A stretch of 64,000 bases of DNA. Origin: Diacronema lutheri (Eukaryota > Haptophyta > Pavlovophyceae > Pavlovales > Pavlovaceae). This document shows, in pieces, positions 39,576-51,663 of the stretch (its first letter is position 1; the number at the start of each line of letters is the position of its first letter). The translations under genes and the position numbers were made by a program. Where the stretch lies: positions 1,550,001 to 1,614,000 of the forward strand of contig JAGTXO010000001.1 in the NCBI GenBank assembly GCA_019448385.1, in the 5' to 3' direction. The notes under the pieces were generated by a model. It saw nothing but the letters and a program-made list of their open reading frames with translations, was not told the origin of the DNA and did not search any database.

Positions 39576-41531
39576 CTAGACGACCGCCTGCACGTCGGGC
39601 GCGGCAACAGCGCCCGCGCCCCGCGCGTACGCCTGCGCGATGCCGTGCTCGCGCGGCAAGCGGCTCTCCGACCCAGATTCGCCCTCGCTGCCGCGCGTAG
39701 TGCTCGGCGACGGCGTCCCTCTGTTGCCCGCCGTGCTCGGCGTCTCGCTCGCTCTCGCGCTCGTTGGCGGTGTGAGCGCATCCACCCCAATGAGTGCGTC
39801 GACTGCGCGCGGCCCGCCGGCGTGCGTGTCCGCGCCGCGCCGCCGCTTCAGCGGGCGCGCGTGGTCGCTTCGCTCGGCGCGGGGAGATTGTTCGTCAGAA
39901 GGTATGCAGCGTGCGTTGGCACCATCGAATCGGTCGACCTCGTCCTCGTCGTTGGACGACAGCTCGCGATGGATGCGCGCGGCTTCTCGTCGCCCGGCGC
40001 GCAGCTCCGGCGCCGGGTCCTTCGAGACAGCCGGCTGACTCGCGCGGCGCGCAGGCGAGCGCTCGTCCGTCGTCGCCGCGTCGCAGGCCCCGTTGGCTGC
40101 TGCTGCGGCCGCGGCGGCGGCGTGCGCGGTGACAAAGGAGAGGATCGTGAGCGACGAGGGCCCTCCGGGCGAGAGCGCGCTGGCGGGCAGCCCGACGCGC
40201 CCTTCGCACAATGTGCGCGTCAGCAGGGGCAGCTCGCCGCGCTCGGCCGTCAGTGCACCGTCCAAATTGTCGTAAGGGAGAGCGTGCGCGCCATCCTCAC
40301 CGTCGCTCCTGCGCGCGTAGAGCGGCGGCGCGGCGCTCGGCGGTAACGGCGCGCGCGCGAGCGGGCCGGCCTGAGGCGTCGAGCCACTCGTGCTCGCCGA
40401 CGCGCGGTCCTCGTCCGCCGCCCTCGACGGAGGCGAAGCGAGCACGGGCTGCCGTCGCGGTGACGACGCGCGCTCCGCGGGTGTGCCGGCCACTGGCATG
40501 GGCGGCGCGATGGCGCCGAGCGGCGCAACGTCAGGGTGCGCCACTGTACCGCCGGTCGCCGCGCCGAGCGGCGACGCGCCTAGCGGCGCCGCGACTGCGT
40601 GCGGCGCGCCGGCCAGCTGGTGCGTCGGCGGGCGAAAGTCGCCTGCGCCGCATGGCTGCAGCTCGTCAGCGCGCCAGTACTCGTCGTTCGCCTCGCACAC
40701 GGGTCGCGGGCGCATGCAACGACGCGCGACGCAGGCCTGCTTCTTCACGCCCGGCCCGCCGTACCGCGGCTTGTCCAGGCAGTTCTTGCACGTGCCGCAG
40801 TCTCCGATCGCGCAGGCGGCGCACTTGCCGCAGCGCATCAGCCGCACGGCCGCGCTCCGGCTCGGCACGTCGGAGCCAGCGACGGCAGCCGGCGCGAGCG
40901 CACGCTGGACGACCTCGGAAAGGCCGCTTGTCCCGCTGCTTCGCGCGAGCGGCTGCTTGTTCAGCATGAAGAGCGACTCGAGCACGTCGTGCAGGACCGT
41001 GTCCACCTCGGCCGCCGGCTGATCGGCGCGCGTCGCATCGGATGACGCGTCGACGAGCGAAACGGTCGCGTCGGCGCACGGCTTGGTACCCGTGGGCTGG
41101 AGGTTGACGCAGACTCGTCGCACGCACGCCTGCTTCTTGATGCCGCGCCCGCCGTTCTGCTTCTTGTCCAGGCAGTTCATGCACTTTCCGCATTCAACGT
41201 GCGCGCAGCCGCTGCACACGCCGCAGCGCGCGCTGCGCGGGCCGGCCGGCTTAACGGCCACGTGTTCGGTGAGACGGGTGGCCTCCATCGCCATGTTGGG
41301 CATCGCGACGCGCGTAAGCCTCCGCGAGCTGCAGCCGCGACGAGGTTTCCCTCCGGCCGGTCCAGACTCTGGAGGGCTCCGTCCACGCGCGCCGAAGTTG
41401 CCCGGCTTTGACGGCCGGCCGTTTGCCAACGGCTCGGTTGACGACCAACTGACGAGACACGGAGTCACTGACGGGCACTGAGTGGGCGCGCACGGACTGA
41501 TCACACGCGCAGAAATCGAGAGCAGCGGCAT
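39576..41531 (-). CDS. Protein with two CXXC zinc fingers (CpG-DNA binding)
   Basis: One exon, 651 aa from the ATG at 41531; 41303 is another plausible start and keeps all domains. Two CXXC domains are clear, at about residues 97-137 and 232-272. Each has CGxCxxC, a second CGxCxxC, LDK, a Gly pair, KKQAC and a final RxC, eight zinc-binding cysteines in all. In animals this fold binds unmethylated CpG and recruits chromatin modifiers. The remainder is Pro/Ala-rich disordered sequence with a basic patch (RPLKRRRGAD) and an acidic SNDEDEVDRFD stretch. No catalytic domain is seen, so it is probably a chromatin adaptor. It follows the HECT gene on the same strand. Confidence 0.82.
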   Translation of the reverse strand: MPLLSISARVISPCAPTQCPSVTPCLVSWSSTEPLANGRPSKPGNFGARGRSPPESGPAGGKPRRGCSSRRLTRVAMPNMAMEATRLTEHVAVKPAGPRSARCGVCSGCAHVECGKCMNCLDKKQNGGRGIKKQACVRRVCVNLQPTGTKPCADATVSLVDASSDATRADQPAAEVDTVLHDVLESLFMLNKQPLARSSGTSGLSEVVQRALAPAAVAGSDVPSRSAAVRLMRCGKCAACAIGDCGTCKNCLDKPRYGGPGVKKQACVARRCMRPRPVCEANDEYWRADELQPCGAGDFRPPTHQLAGAPHAVAAPLGASPLGAATGGTVAHPDVAPLGAIAPPMPVAGTPAERASSPRRQPVLASPPSRAADEDRASASTSGSTPQAGPLARAPLPPSAAPPLYARRSDGEDGAHALPYDNLDGALTAERGELPLLTRTLCEGRVGLPASALSPGGPSSLTILSFVTAHAAAAAAAAANGACDAATTDERSPARRASQPAVSKDPAPELRAGRREAARIHRELSSNDEDEVDRFDGANARCIPSDEQSPRAERSDHARPLKRRRGADTHAGGPRAVDALIGVDALTPPTSARASETPSTAGNRGTPSPSTTRGSEGESGSESRLPREHGIAQAYARGAGAVAAPDVQAVV

Positions 41532-41592
41532 GTGCGCGGCGCCGGCGCTTCGTCGCGTGCAAGGCAACTTGTGCTGCTCACGAGTGGCCGCC

Positions 41593-44500
41593 TCACGACA
41601 TGTCGATCAGCCCCTTTGAGTTCACGATTGCGTAGCCGAGCCGCTCGCGCAGCGTCGCCGCCGATGAGTACGGCGGCAGCTTGAGCACGTGGAAGCACGT
41701 CGAGGCGGACGGCAGCTCGGCGTGCGCGCCCTCGGGGCAATGCTTTGCGGACACCTGCTCGGCGCGCGGCGTGCGGTGCGCGACGTGTCAGCGCGTCAGT
41801 CGTGTGGCGCACGCGTGACACGCCGGGCGCGCGCGGGCCGCTTTGCGCGCACAGAGAGTGCGGGGTGGAGCGCGGCGATCCCCGACGGCGGCAGGTGTGG
41901 GCAGCCGGTCGTGAACTGGACGAAGGCGCGGCGCTCGGGCTGGTCCATCTCGAGCTGCAGCCGAGGGCGACGCACGCGGGAGGGATGGGCGGGGCAGACA
42001 GCCGGCGGCGCGCCACGCACACGGTGAGCGGCGCGGCCGGCGCGCGCGAGCGCGCGGGTGGCGGAGGGTTGGCGCGCGCACGAGCGCATCGATGAGCAGG
42101 CTGTAGGTGGGCGACGAGCGCGTGTAGCCGTGCGACGGCACGACGTGCTGCAGCAAAGTAGGCTGCGCGCGTGGGGATGGAGGGAGGGGAGGAGCAGGGG
42201 GGATGGAGGGAGGGGAGGAGCAGGGGGGATGGAGGGAGGGGAGGAGCAGGGGGGATAGAGGGAGGGGAGGAGCAGGGGGGAGGGGTTATCATGCGGCCAG
42301 TGCGTTCGCAGACGAGGCCAGCGGCTGGACGGCACGCACGGCGAGCGCGCACGCGCCGCATGCGACGCCGACTGTGCGTGCGGCGGCGCACCCTGTCCCA
42401 CACAACGTTGCGCTCGCCGCACAGCAATCTGCAAAGCTCGCACGCTGCGAGCGAGCGCGCGGCGCGCGCGCCGATGACTTCGGCGAGGCCCGCTCGGCAC
42501 GCCTCCATCTGCCGCGCGATGCCTGCGTGCAGGAGCAGGTCAAGCATTCGCTGCACGTAGTCGGAGGCGTTTGCCGCCGTCACATCAATCTGCTCGCCGC
42601 CCGGCACGAGCGCCACGCAGCTCTGCGCGTCGGCGAAGGCGAGACCGTACGACTCGACGGTGCACCCATCGGCCAGGCGCAGCGCCTCAGCGGCCGCGGC
42701 GTCGCCGCGCGCGAGCAGCGCCGCGCGCGCGCGCGCGAACGCGCCCAGCTCGAGGAGCACACGCCCCTTGGCGCCGTAGACGCCAACGAGCGCGCGCGCG
42801 GCCGCGCTGCGCGGCGCGATCGTGCCCGATGCGCCGCCGGGCGCAACGTCGTCGCCGAGGCGGCCGTGCGCGGCGAGCGCGACGGCGTACTCGGAGAGCG
42901 GCAGCGGCAGCGTGTACTTGTCAAGCAGCGCCTTGCCCATCAGCCGCCCAACAAAGGCGAAGCGCGCGAGCAGCGGCGCGGGCGCCGGCCGCGCGGGGTC
43001 GATGGGCGATGGGAACAGGCCGGCCGCCGGGTTGAGGTGTGCGCCCGAGCCGTCGTCGCCGTCCGCGTCGGGCACCCACAGCCGCAAGGCCGCGTTCGTC
43101 TCGCGCTCCTGCAGCGCGAGCGCGAGCTGCGAGTAAAACTCGGCAGTCACGCCGCTGCCCGAGCCCGACTCGCCCTCAAAGGCAACCTCGAGCAAGGCGC
43201 TGCTGCGCGCATGCTGACGCAGCAGCCGCTCGGACGCGCTGAGCAGCTGTGCGCGCGGCACGCAGACGCGCTCACGCCGCAGCGCGCCCATCCGCGCGTG
43301 CCGGCCGGGCGCCGCGCCCACGCCGACGCTCGAGCGCTCCTCGTCGGCGAGCCGCTCGATCAGCCGCGGCGCGCGCAGCGCGTGGGCGAGGAAGAAGCGC
43401 TCGCGCGCGCCGAGCGGCAGGAGCTCGCGCGCGCCGACGGCGAGCGCGGCGCACCACGCCGGCATCTGCAGCGTGACCGCCGTGAGCGGGTCGGTCAGCT
43501 GGCGCAGCGCCCGCCGGCCGAGCCGCTCGTTCTCCCACTGCACGGCGCGCGCGCCACGCCGCCGGCCTGCGGGCGCGGGTGACGCGCCGATCGACGGCTG
43601 CGCGCCGCCGAGCGGCGCGGGCAGCGCGGCAAGCCGGCGCAGGAGCAGCGTGAGCACGAGCAGCGACGCGAGCGGCTCGCCAACCGGCTCGAGGATTTGA
43701 AAGCGGCGCTGCACCCACCGCCACGTCGCCGCGAGCGCGAGGGGCTCGTCCGAGATGGCAGCGGCGAGCAGCGCGCGGCGCGCGCTTGGCGCCGTGGGCG
43801 GCAGCGCCGGAGCCGCCGTCAACCCATCGACGAGGAGCGCGGCCATGCCGAGCGCGCCGCGGCTGCTCGTGCGGCGCAGCAGGCAGCTCAGCGGTGACGA
43901 GTCACGATGGTGACGGTGGCCATGGTGGTCACGGTGGCCGGCGGCGTCGGCGCCGCTGGCGGGCTCGTCGCGCGGCGCGGCGGCCATGCCCGCGTCGGCC
44001 GAGGACGCCACCTCGCCGCCGAGCGCGAACGCCTCCATCAACTCCGCCTCCGTTGCCGAGTCGAGCTCGCAGCCGCGCGCGAGTGCGGCTGCTGCGCTGC
44101 TCGGCTCGGCGGCGCGCGCGCGCGCATCGGCGCTCACCTCATCGCTTTCGGACGGCGCGTCGGATTCAATATGGTCGAGCACCTGGTCCGCGGTCGCGTA
44201 GTACACGTGAAAGACGCTCCCGCCATTGCCGCCGCCGCCACCACCATCCGCACGCTGCTCGGTGTTCGCGCTGCCAGCCGGCGGCGCGCCGTCGGCCGAG
44301 CCGCCGCCATCGGCCACGGCGCACGCGCCGTCGCCGTCCGTGCGCGCGCCAAAATAGCGATGGATCGCCTCAAAGACCGTCTGGTTGGGCCTCAGCTCGA
44401 CGAGGCAGCGGCGGTGGCGCTGCGCCAAGTCGGCGGCGCGATCGTTGCCCGACTCGGCGGCCATCGAGGTGGTGCAGGCCGCGCCGCTGCCGACGGCGCG

Positions 44501-44862
44501 CTCAACGAAGAGGCGCACGTCGCCGCGTGCCCCACCGTCGCCGCGTGCCCCACCGGCGCTGCCCGAGCGCGCGCTCGTCGCCGCGTGCGAGCCGGCAGCC
44601 GCGCCGCGCGCCGCGTCGCGCGCGGCCTGCGCGCCGGCGCCGGCGAGAGCGAGCGCCTCATGCGTGCGCGCGAGGCGCGCGAGGGTGCGCGAGAGCTGGC
44701 GCGCGCTGGTGTCGAGGCCTGCGAAGAGCGGGTCCGCATCAAGGTCCATCCCCTCCTCGTCGCCATCGCCCTCGCCCTCCTCCTCCTCCTCATCTTCGCC
44801 AGCTCCGAGCATCGCCTCGTCCTCGCCCTCGCCCTCGCCCTCACCCTCGCCCTCACCATCGC

Positions 44863-44895
<33 letters not shown>

Positions 44896-47800
44896 TCAGC
44901 TCCGCGTCCTCGAGCTCAGCCGCGCGGTCGAGCGCGACGTCGTCGCCCACAAGATCGGCCTCGCGCCCAGCCACCTCCGCGTCCTCGTCGTCGTCAAAGT
45001 CAGCCGCGTCGCCGCCGTGCGTGCGCACACCCCGCCCACCGCACCAACCGCTGTTGTCCTCGCCGCCCGGCGCGGCCGCGGCCGCGCGCGCACGCGCGCT
45101 GAGCAGCGGGCGGCGGAGCGGCTCATCCCCCTTGCGCGCGTTGGTGGCTGTGCCGGCACCGCCTGCCGAGCTATCCGCCGCGCCGCGCGCCGCCCACGCG
45201 CGCGCTTCGCCCATGCCCTCGCCCGCCGTGGCCTCGTCGGGCGCACGCTCGGCGGCGGCCGCGCGCGCCGGCGCCGGCTCGGGCACGCCGAGGTGCGTGC
45301 GGATGCGCATGAAGGTGTGCGCGTCCTCCGCGTGCAGCTGCGCGTCGTAGCAGCTCGTGCACAGGTCGTAATCGGCGCACACTGCGCATTTGTATCGAGC
45401 ACCCACGATGGGTGCCGCGCCACACCCATCGCACGTGACGCCGCGGTGGCTGCGCCCGCCAGCACCACCGCCGAGGTGCGCGCGGCGAACGACCACGTTG
45501 TCGCTCGTGAACGCCGCGAGCTGCGCGATCGTCGCGAGCGGCTCGATCGCGACGAGCTGCACGCCGTCGGGTGGGAATGCGCCGCTCAGCCGCGCACCGC
45601 TCAACCCGAGCCGGCCGAGCGCGCGGTCGGCGGCGGACGAGAGGCTCGCGCTGCCGTCGGCCGTCGGCACGGGGCGGAGCGCGAGGCGGATCGGCTGCGT
45701 GAGCGCCTTGACGCACTCGTCGCCGCCCGAACCGTCGCCACCTTCGTCGCCCGCCGCCCGCTCCGCGCGCAGCGGGCCCAGCGCGCCGGCCGCGCTCGGC
45801 GCGCCGCCGCCGCTCGAGCGGCCGCCGCCGGCGCCGCCCGCCGGCGCGCGCAGGTGCGAGATGGAGAGCGGCAGGCAGCCGCTCAGCTCAACGGCCGAGA
45901 CGTGCACGTGCAGCATCCGCACCGCGCTCGCCAGCCGGTGCTCGTCCGCGCAAAAGGCGGCGCGCAGCGCGCGCAGCATCGCAAGCGCGTCGGGCGGCAC
46001 GCCTGCGCCTTCGGCGAGGGCGCCGCTCATCTCACCGTCGGCCGCGCGCGCGCGCAGCAGCGCGCGCAACAGCGCGGGGAGAAGGCCGCTCTCCTGCAGC
46101 GCATACACGGAAAGCGGCCGATCCTCGCGCACGAGCGCCGCACCGAGCCGCTCGGCCGCACTCGCAAAGGCGAGTGCGCTCGGCCGCGCCGGTTCGAGCA
46201 GCCGCAGCAGCTCGGCGAGCTCGGCGTCGAGCGTGCCGTCCACGTCGCCGTTGAGCGCAGCGTCGTCGCCGCCGCCAACTGAGCCGCTGCCCGACGTGCG
46301 CGCGCCGGCGGGCATGGCGCCGCGCGCGGGCGACGCGGCCGCGACGCCGAACGGCACGGCGCGCGCCGCGCACGCGTCCGCCACGCGCTGCGCCCACGCG
46401 CGCACGTCCGCCTCGCCCGCACTCGCGCCGGCCGGCGTCGCGGGCGCGGGCGATCCGTCGGCCAGCGCACCGGCGGCGCGCGCCGCCGAGGTGGTGGGCG
46501 CCGGCGACGCGTGGCGCGAGACGATGGGCGGCGGGTGCCCGTCCTGCTGGTCTCCAAAGTGGCCGCTCAGCCCGCCGACGGCGAGTGTCGTCGGCGGCGG
46601 GGGTGCGGAGCGCGCGGGCGTGACGACCGACGCAAAGCTCGAGCTGGCCGCAGCTGGCGTCGGCGATGACAACGACGTTGCGCGCGGGAGCGACATCGGC
46701 GGCAAAATCCCGCCGCCAAAAGCGAGAGGCGGCGGCATAGCCCTCCCGTGCGCACGCGGCGATTGGGTCGACGCGCCCGCGGCGCTGAGCGCGAGCGGCG
46801 ACGGCTGCGGCGACGAGGCGCGCGAGCCTCCGCCCGCAAAGCTCGCGCCGTCCCTTCGGAGCAGCTGCGCGGCCGCGTCGAGCACGAGCGCGGCGCGCAG
46901 GTCGGCGACGACCGCGGGCCCGCCGTGGCTCACAAGCGCCGTGACGGCGCGCAGCGCGGCGACGGTCGCACGCTTCGACTCCTTTGCCGAGAGCACGTCG
47001 GACAAGAAGCCGTAGAGCAGCTGCGCGCTCGCGTCCGCCTGTGCGTCCGCGCGCGACTCCGCCTCGCCGCGCTCCGTCCCCGGCACGGGCTCGGCGCCAA
47101 GCGCAGCGCGCAGGCTCGCACCGTCAGCGCCCTCGACGAGACTCGCGAGCAGCTGCAGCACGCGCGGCTGCAGCCTGGGTGTGCACGACTGGTGCACGCT
47201 GACGAGCGCGGGCAGCAGCGCGCGCAGCAGCAGCGGGCATTCGACCGCACGCCATTCCTGCGCGCTGCGCGAGCGCCACGCATCGTCTGCGCGCCCGGCC
47301 TCTTCGTCCAACGCTGCCGCGTCCGGCGCGCTGGCGTGCGCGCGCAGGATTCGCAGCACCTCGCCAAAGTGCCCAGAGTTGGCGTGCCCGCCGCGCACCG
47401 GCGCAGGCTCGGCGGCTGGCGCGGCCGCGGCCGCTGGCGCGGCCGCGTCCGGCTCATCGGCCGAGCTGGGCGCGCCCAGGGCGGCAGCGGCCGCCGCGGC
47501 GGCTGCGCGCAGCGTGGGCGCAGCTTCATCCGCCGCGGCCGCTGCGGGCAGCTTGAGCGCAGCCTCGTCTGCCGCGGTCCGGCCGCGCCTGTTGCGCAGC
47601 AACGCGTTGGCGCCGTGCCGCAACAGCGCCTGGACCGCGTCTGCACGCCCAAAGTGCGCGGCGAAGTGAAGTGCCGAGCCCGTCGAGATTGTGCTCGTCG
47701 TGTAGTCGAGCGACGAGGCGTGCAGTGCGAGCGTCTCGATCACGTCGACGGACGCCGCGTGCACCGCCCACATGAGCATCGACTGCTCGCACTGGTCGAG

Positions 47801-49078
47801 CGCGTCGACGACGGGCTGGCCGCCGAGGTCAATGAGAGCGCACACGGCCGAAAGGTCGTCGCGCTTGATCGCCTCGCGCAGCAGCTCCGCCGCGTCGGCG
47901 TCCGCCTCGCTCGACGCGCCGTACGAGCCCTGCGGCAAATACTCGTCCGATCGGCGCGCCGACGCCGAGCCGCCACCGCCCGCCGCCGCCGCCGCGCCGA
48001 GGAGCGAAGCGATGGCGGCCGCAAAGCGCAGCAGCTCCGTCGCCGACGCCTCGACGCCCTTGGACGGCGACGCGCTCGTGCACGACGCGCGGAGCAGCGT
48101 GGCGAGGGCCGGCGCGAGGCCGCGGCGCAGGCAGCCGTGCAGCACCGCGGGCGACGCGGCGCACAGCCTCCAGAGCACGAGAAGCATCAACGAGAGCGTC
48201 GCGGGAGACGAGCGCGGCTGCGCGAGCGTACCGATCAGCTCGGTCGACACGTCGGCGGCGATCCGCTCGAGCGCAGCCGTCTCGCGCGCCACGCTCAGCA
48301 CGCTCGTGAGGGACGCCATGCCCTGCGCGCGCGCGCGCGCGCGCGGCGCACACAGCGGCGAGGCAGGGCGGCAAGCCGTCGGCCACGGCGCGCGCGGCGA
48401 TGTGCGCGCGCGCGCGCGCGCGGCGCGGGGCGCGGGGCGCAGGCCTACTTGAAGCGCGGCATATTGCAGCTTGGGCCGATCGCCGTCGCCGATCAGCCGG
48501 TAGAGCGCGCTCGCCGCTTCCTCCGCGCGCGTCTCGTCTGCGGGGCACGAGGAGAGCACGCCTCGCAGCGCGACGAGCGCCGACTCGAGCACGTCGGCCG
48601 GGAAGAGCGCGTCGCAAACCTCGATGAAGCCAACAAGCTGGCGGACGGCCACGTGCGCGCCACCTGGCACCATCCGCGCCACCTGCCGCCCCTCGCGGCG
48701 GCACACCATCTCGAGCACCTTGATCGCATTCTCGGCGAGATTGAGGCCCTCCTCGCTCGTGTCCTCGCTCGCGAGAGCGGACAAGCAGAGCGTGCCGATA
48801 TTGGCGCGCACGGCAACGCGCGAGAGGCGTGGGTCGAGCGAGAGAAAGTGCTTCACCGCGCGGCTCGCGAGCACCGGCACCTCGGGGAACACGTGCACCT
48901 CGCGCCCCATGATCGCGCTCAGCGCGGGCACGAAGGACGTTGGGTCAAAGATGGCGAGCATGTCGCGCGTCTCGGCGATGGCGAGGACGGAGCACAGTTG
49001 CTCGAGCAGCTCGAGCTGGAAGAGCACCCCCTCGTCATCGGTCCGCTGCAGCCCGGCGAGCAGCAGCGCCGGTTCCAT
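41593..49078 (-). CDS. HECTD1-like HECT E3 ubiquitin ligase (ARM, ankyrin, ZZ, HECT)
   Basis: Five exons: 49078-48449, 48322-42392, 42162-42082, 41954-41853 and 41754-41593; phase 0 throughout, about 2301 aa. The N-terminus is ARM-like helices, then ankyrin repeats ([40 protein letters not shown]), a ZZ finger ([19 protein letters not shown] and YDLCTSCYD) as in MIB/HERC2 modules, long acidic low-complexity stretches (44.7-44.9 kb), and a C-terminal HECT domain. The three short last exons restore [35 protein letters not shown], and the catalytic Cys2268 in [18 protein letters not shown], with the standard family ending. The order matches HECTD1. It transfers ubiquitin through the Cys thioester; targets are unknown. 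The GTG upstream of 49078 is not needed as a start. Confidence 0.9.
42173..42290 (+). repeat. About 26-base minisatellite in a HECT gene intron
   Basis: About four copies of a unit near GGATGGAGGGAGGGGAGGAG plus CAGGGG repeat in tandem within intron 42163-42391. On the transcribed strand it is almost pure pyrimidine and lies just upstream of the acceptor, so it may act as an extended pyrimidine tract. Confidence 0.85.
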
Positions 49079-49171
49079 CCCCCTCGAGGACGACGGCGCC
49101 ACCTCCACGCCCACCGGACCCGCGCGCTCAGCGCGATCCGGCTATCCGGCCCAAAAGTAATAAACTATAAA

Positions 49172-51607
49172 ATGGCTCTGTTGGGTCGGCGCGATCGGGA
49201 AAAAGACCGGAAGCAGCTGAGGTCAGGTGAGCGATCGCGCCGGCTGGCTCGCGGCGCGCGCCCAGCCCGTCCGATCCGACGCACCTACGCGCGCGCGCCT
49301 CTTGCGCTTCCCTTACACGTGCCGCAGCGCCATGTGGCGCGCCTCGCTGCGCTGCGTTTCGGGTGCCGACGAACTTCCCGCGCCGCTGGCCGCCGCCCTT
49401 CCCACGTGCGATGCGACCTATTTCGGGAAGATGGAGAACATGCTAGGCAAGATCAACGGCGCGTTCAGATCCATGGGGATGGGCGTGAAGAAGCCCGACC
49501 GCGCGCTCCGGCTCACCGAGCTACTGAGCGACAGCCTGCACATTCACTTCCTCTCCAAGTACGTCGTCACCAAAGGGCAGACAGACATCCTCATCATGTG
49601 GATAGAGGTGCGCCGCTGCCGCGGCAAATCTTGGCGCGGCGCGCCGCGGCGCGCCCGCCGCGGCGCCCGCGCCTCGCGAGCACGATCGCTCCTCGCGCGT
49701 ACGGCCCGCGGGCTGAGGTGCGCGCGCGAGGCCTGCTGCGCGCCCGACGGCTGCGCCGGCTCTCGCCGCGGCGCGGCGCGCTCGCGCGCGCAGTGCGAGC
49801 AGTACAAGGCAGCGAACGCGCGCCTGCTGCGGCGGCACAAGGCCGTGCGGCTGATCAAGGCCTACGTCGACGGCCGGAACAGCGCTCTCGACGAGATGGG
49901 CGAGGCGGAGATCAAGGCGGAGATCCTCGCGAACTACGACAAGGAGGACCCGTCGCCGTCGCTCTTCGACCCGCTGCAAAGCGCCATCGAGAAAGCGATC
50001 GAGAAGGACGTGCTGCCCGGCTTCTACGAGAGCGCGCAGTACAGGGAGCTCTTCGCGGCGAACGGCGACTTTTCGGCGGTGCTCTCGGCCGACGATTTTG
50101 ACATTCTCAAGTTCCTCGGTGCGGGTGGGTTTGGGATGGTGCTACTCGTGCGGCGCAAGGCGACGCGCCGCCTGTACGCGATGAAGGTGATGGACAAGCG
50201 CATCCTCATCTCGCGCAAGCAGGTCTTCTCCGTCTTCCGCGAGAAGGCTGCACTCGCGCACGTCACACACCCCTTCATCGTCTCGCTCAAGTACGCGCTC
50301 GAGACGGAGCACCTGCTGCTGCTCATCTGCGACTTTGAAAAGGGCGGCAACATGTACTCCAACATCATCACGCATGGTGCGTACCCGCTCGAACGCACAC
50401 GCATATACGCGGCCGAGATGGTCCTCGCGATCGCGCAGGTGCACGAGATGGGAATCCTGTACCGCGACATGAAGCCGGACAACGTCCTGCTCGACGCGGA
50501 CGGCCACTGCAAGCTCGCCGACATGGGCGCGGCGCGTGGCGAGCTTGCGGGCGGCGAGATCGAGATCGACGGCCTCTCCGAAGTGAATCGGCACAAGACG
50601 CTCCGACCGTCTGAGCTGCAGGCGACGATCGCGCTCGAGGAGCTCGAGAAGACGCTGCAGGAGTCGGACACGGCCGCGGACGCCGGCATCGAGAAGCCCG
50701 TCCCGCGCTCAAACCGCATGACCATCACGGGCACGCACGGCTACCGCGCTCCCGAGGTCTATCAGCGCTCCTACGGCAAGAGCGCGGACTGGTGGAACCT
50801 CGGACTGTTGCTCATCGAGATGCTCACCGGCAAGGTGCGCGCGCGCATCCCCGATCGCTCCGAGGCCGCGCGCCGCGCCGGCGCGCGTGTGCATGCCCGG
50901 CTGATGCGCGGCACGACAGCGTGCGCCGCCACCCGACCCACCGCCCGCCGCGCGCGCGCACAGAATCCGTTCCGCGGCAACAACCGCAAGGAGAGCGAGG
51001 ACCTCGCCAAGAACGAGGCGGTCAAGACGCCCTCGTGGTTCACCAAGGAGACCGACGACATCGTGCGCGCCTTCCTCGTGCGCGACACGACAAAGCGGCT
51101 CGGCTGCACCAAGGAGGGTGTCGATGCGATCCTCAAGCACCCCTTCTTCAAATCGATCGACTGGGACGAAATGATGGACCTCGACGAGCACCGCGACAAG
51201 TACCCAAAGTGGCCGCAGGCGGAGGTGCGCGCGCGCGCGCTCCGCCTCGCCGTGGGTGCGTCGCGTGCGCTCGCCGTCTCAACGCGCCGCGCCGCGCGAC
51301 CCCTTCCCGCGCGTCGCAGGGGCGCGACATGTCGATGCAGGTGCTCCAGTCGGTCGAACCGGCGGCGGAGACGAACAAGCTCGACTACTATTGCGAGATG
51401 GTGGACTATTTGCGCGCGAGCAAGGCGGCGCGCAAGAACTGGCGATTGTCGCCAGAGGATCAGGAGGCTTTCCGCGGCTTTGCGTTCGCGTCTCTCGAGG
51501 CCTTGCGGGAAGAGCTCTTCATCGCGCGAGGCCCAAACGGCAGGCCGACGGCCGGCGGGAACCCGCGCTTTATGATGTTCACAGACCCGTGGGCGACGCG
51601 CAGCTGA
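49172..51607 (+). CDS. GRK-like kinase: RGS domain plus AGC protein kinase
   Basis: Five exons: 49172-49221, 49328-49607, 49794-50834, 50964-51224 and 51320-51607; phases agree, 639 aa. The first short exon is the least certain. An RGS homology domain spans about 50-190 (LTELLSDSLHIHFLSKYVV to LPGFYESAQYRELF). The AGC kinase follows: FLGAGGFGMVLLV (about 219), Lys241 in YAMKVMDK, YRDMKPDN with Asp335, DMG (Asp353) where DFG is usual, an insert of about 65 residues with a coiled segment, then TGTHGYRAPEVYQRSYGKSA and DWWNLG. The C-terminal kinase extension has FFKSIDWDEMM. RGS plus AGC kinase is the layout of G-protein-coupled receptor kinases. The AGC family is firm; GRK-like function is inferred. 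Confidence 0.88.
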
Positions 51608-51663
51608 GAGGATTGCGGATGCGGTTCACTGACTAGGGAGGGAGGCTGGCGTTGGGTCGGCGC

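Noticed and set aside
42163-42391. CRISPR-like array in the HECT intron
   Set aside because: The units are directly contiguous without unique spacers, so this is a minisatellite in an intron.
49079-49114. Upstream start for the HECT ligase at 49114
   Set aside because: That codon is GTG; the first in-frame ATG is 49078.
46748-50101. More than 1100-codon open frame on the plus strand over the HECT gene start
   Set aside because: Arg/Ala-rich mirror of real coding sequence on the other strand, crossing the promoter and the first exons of two genes; no domain.
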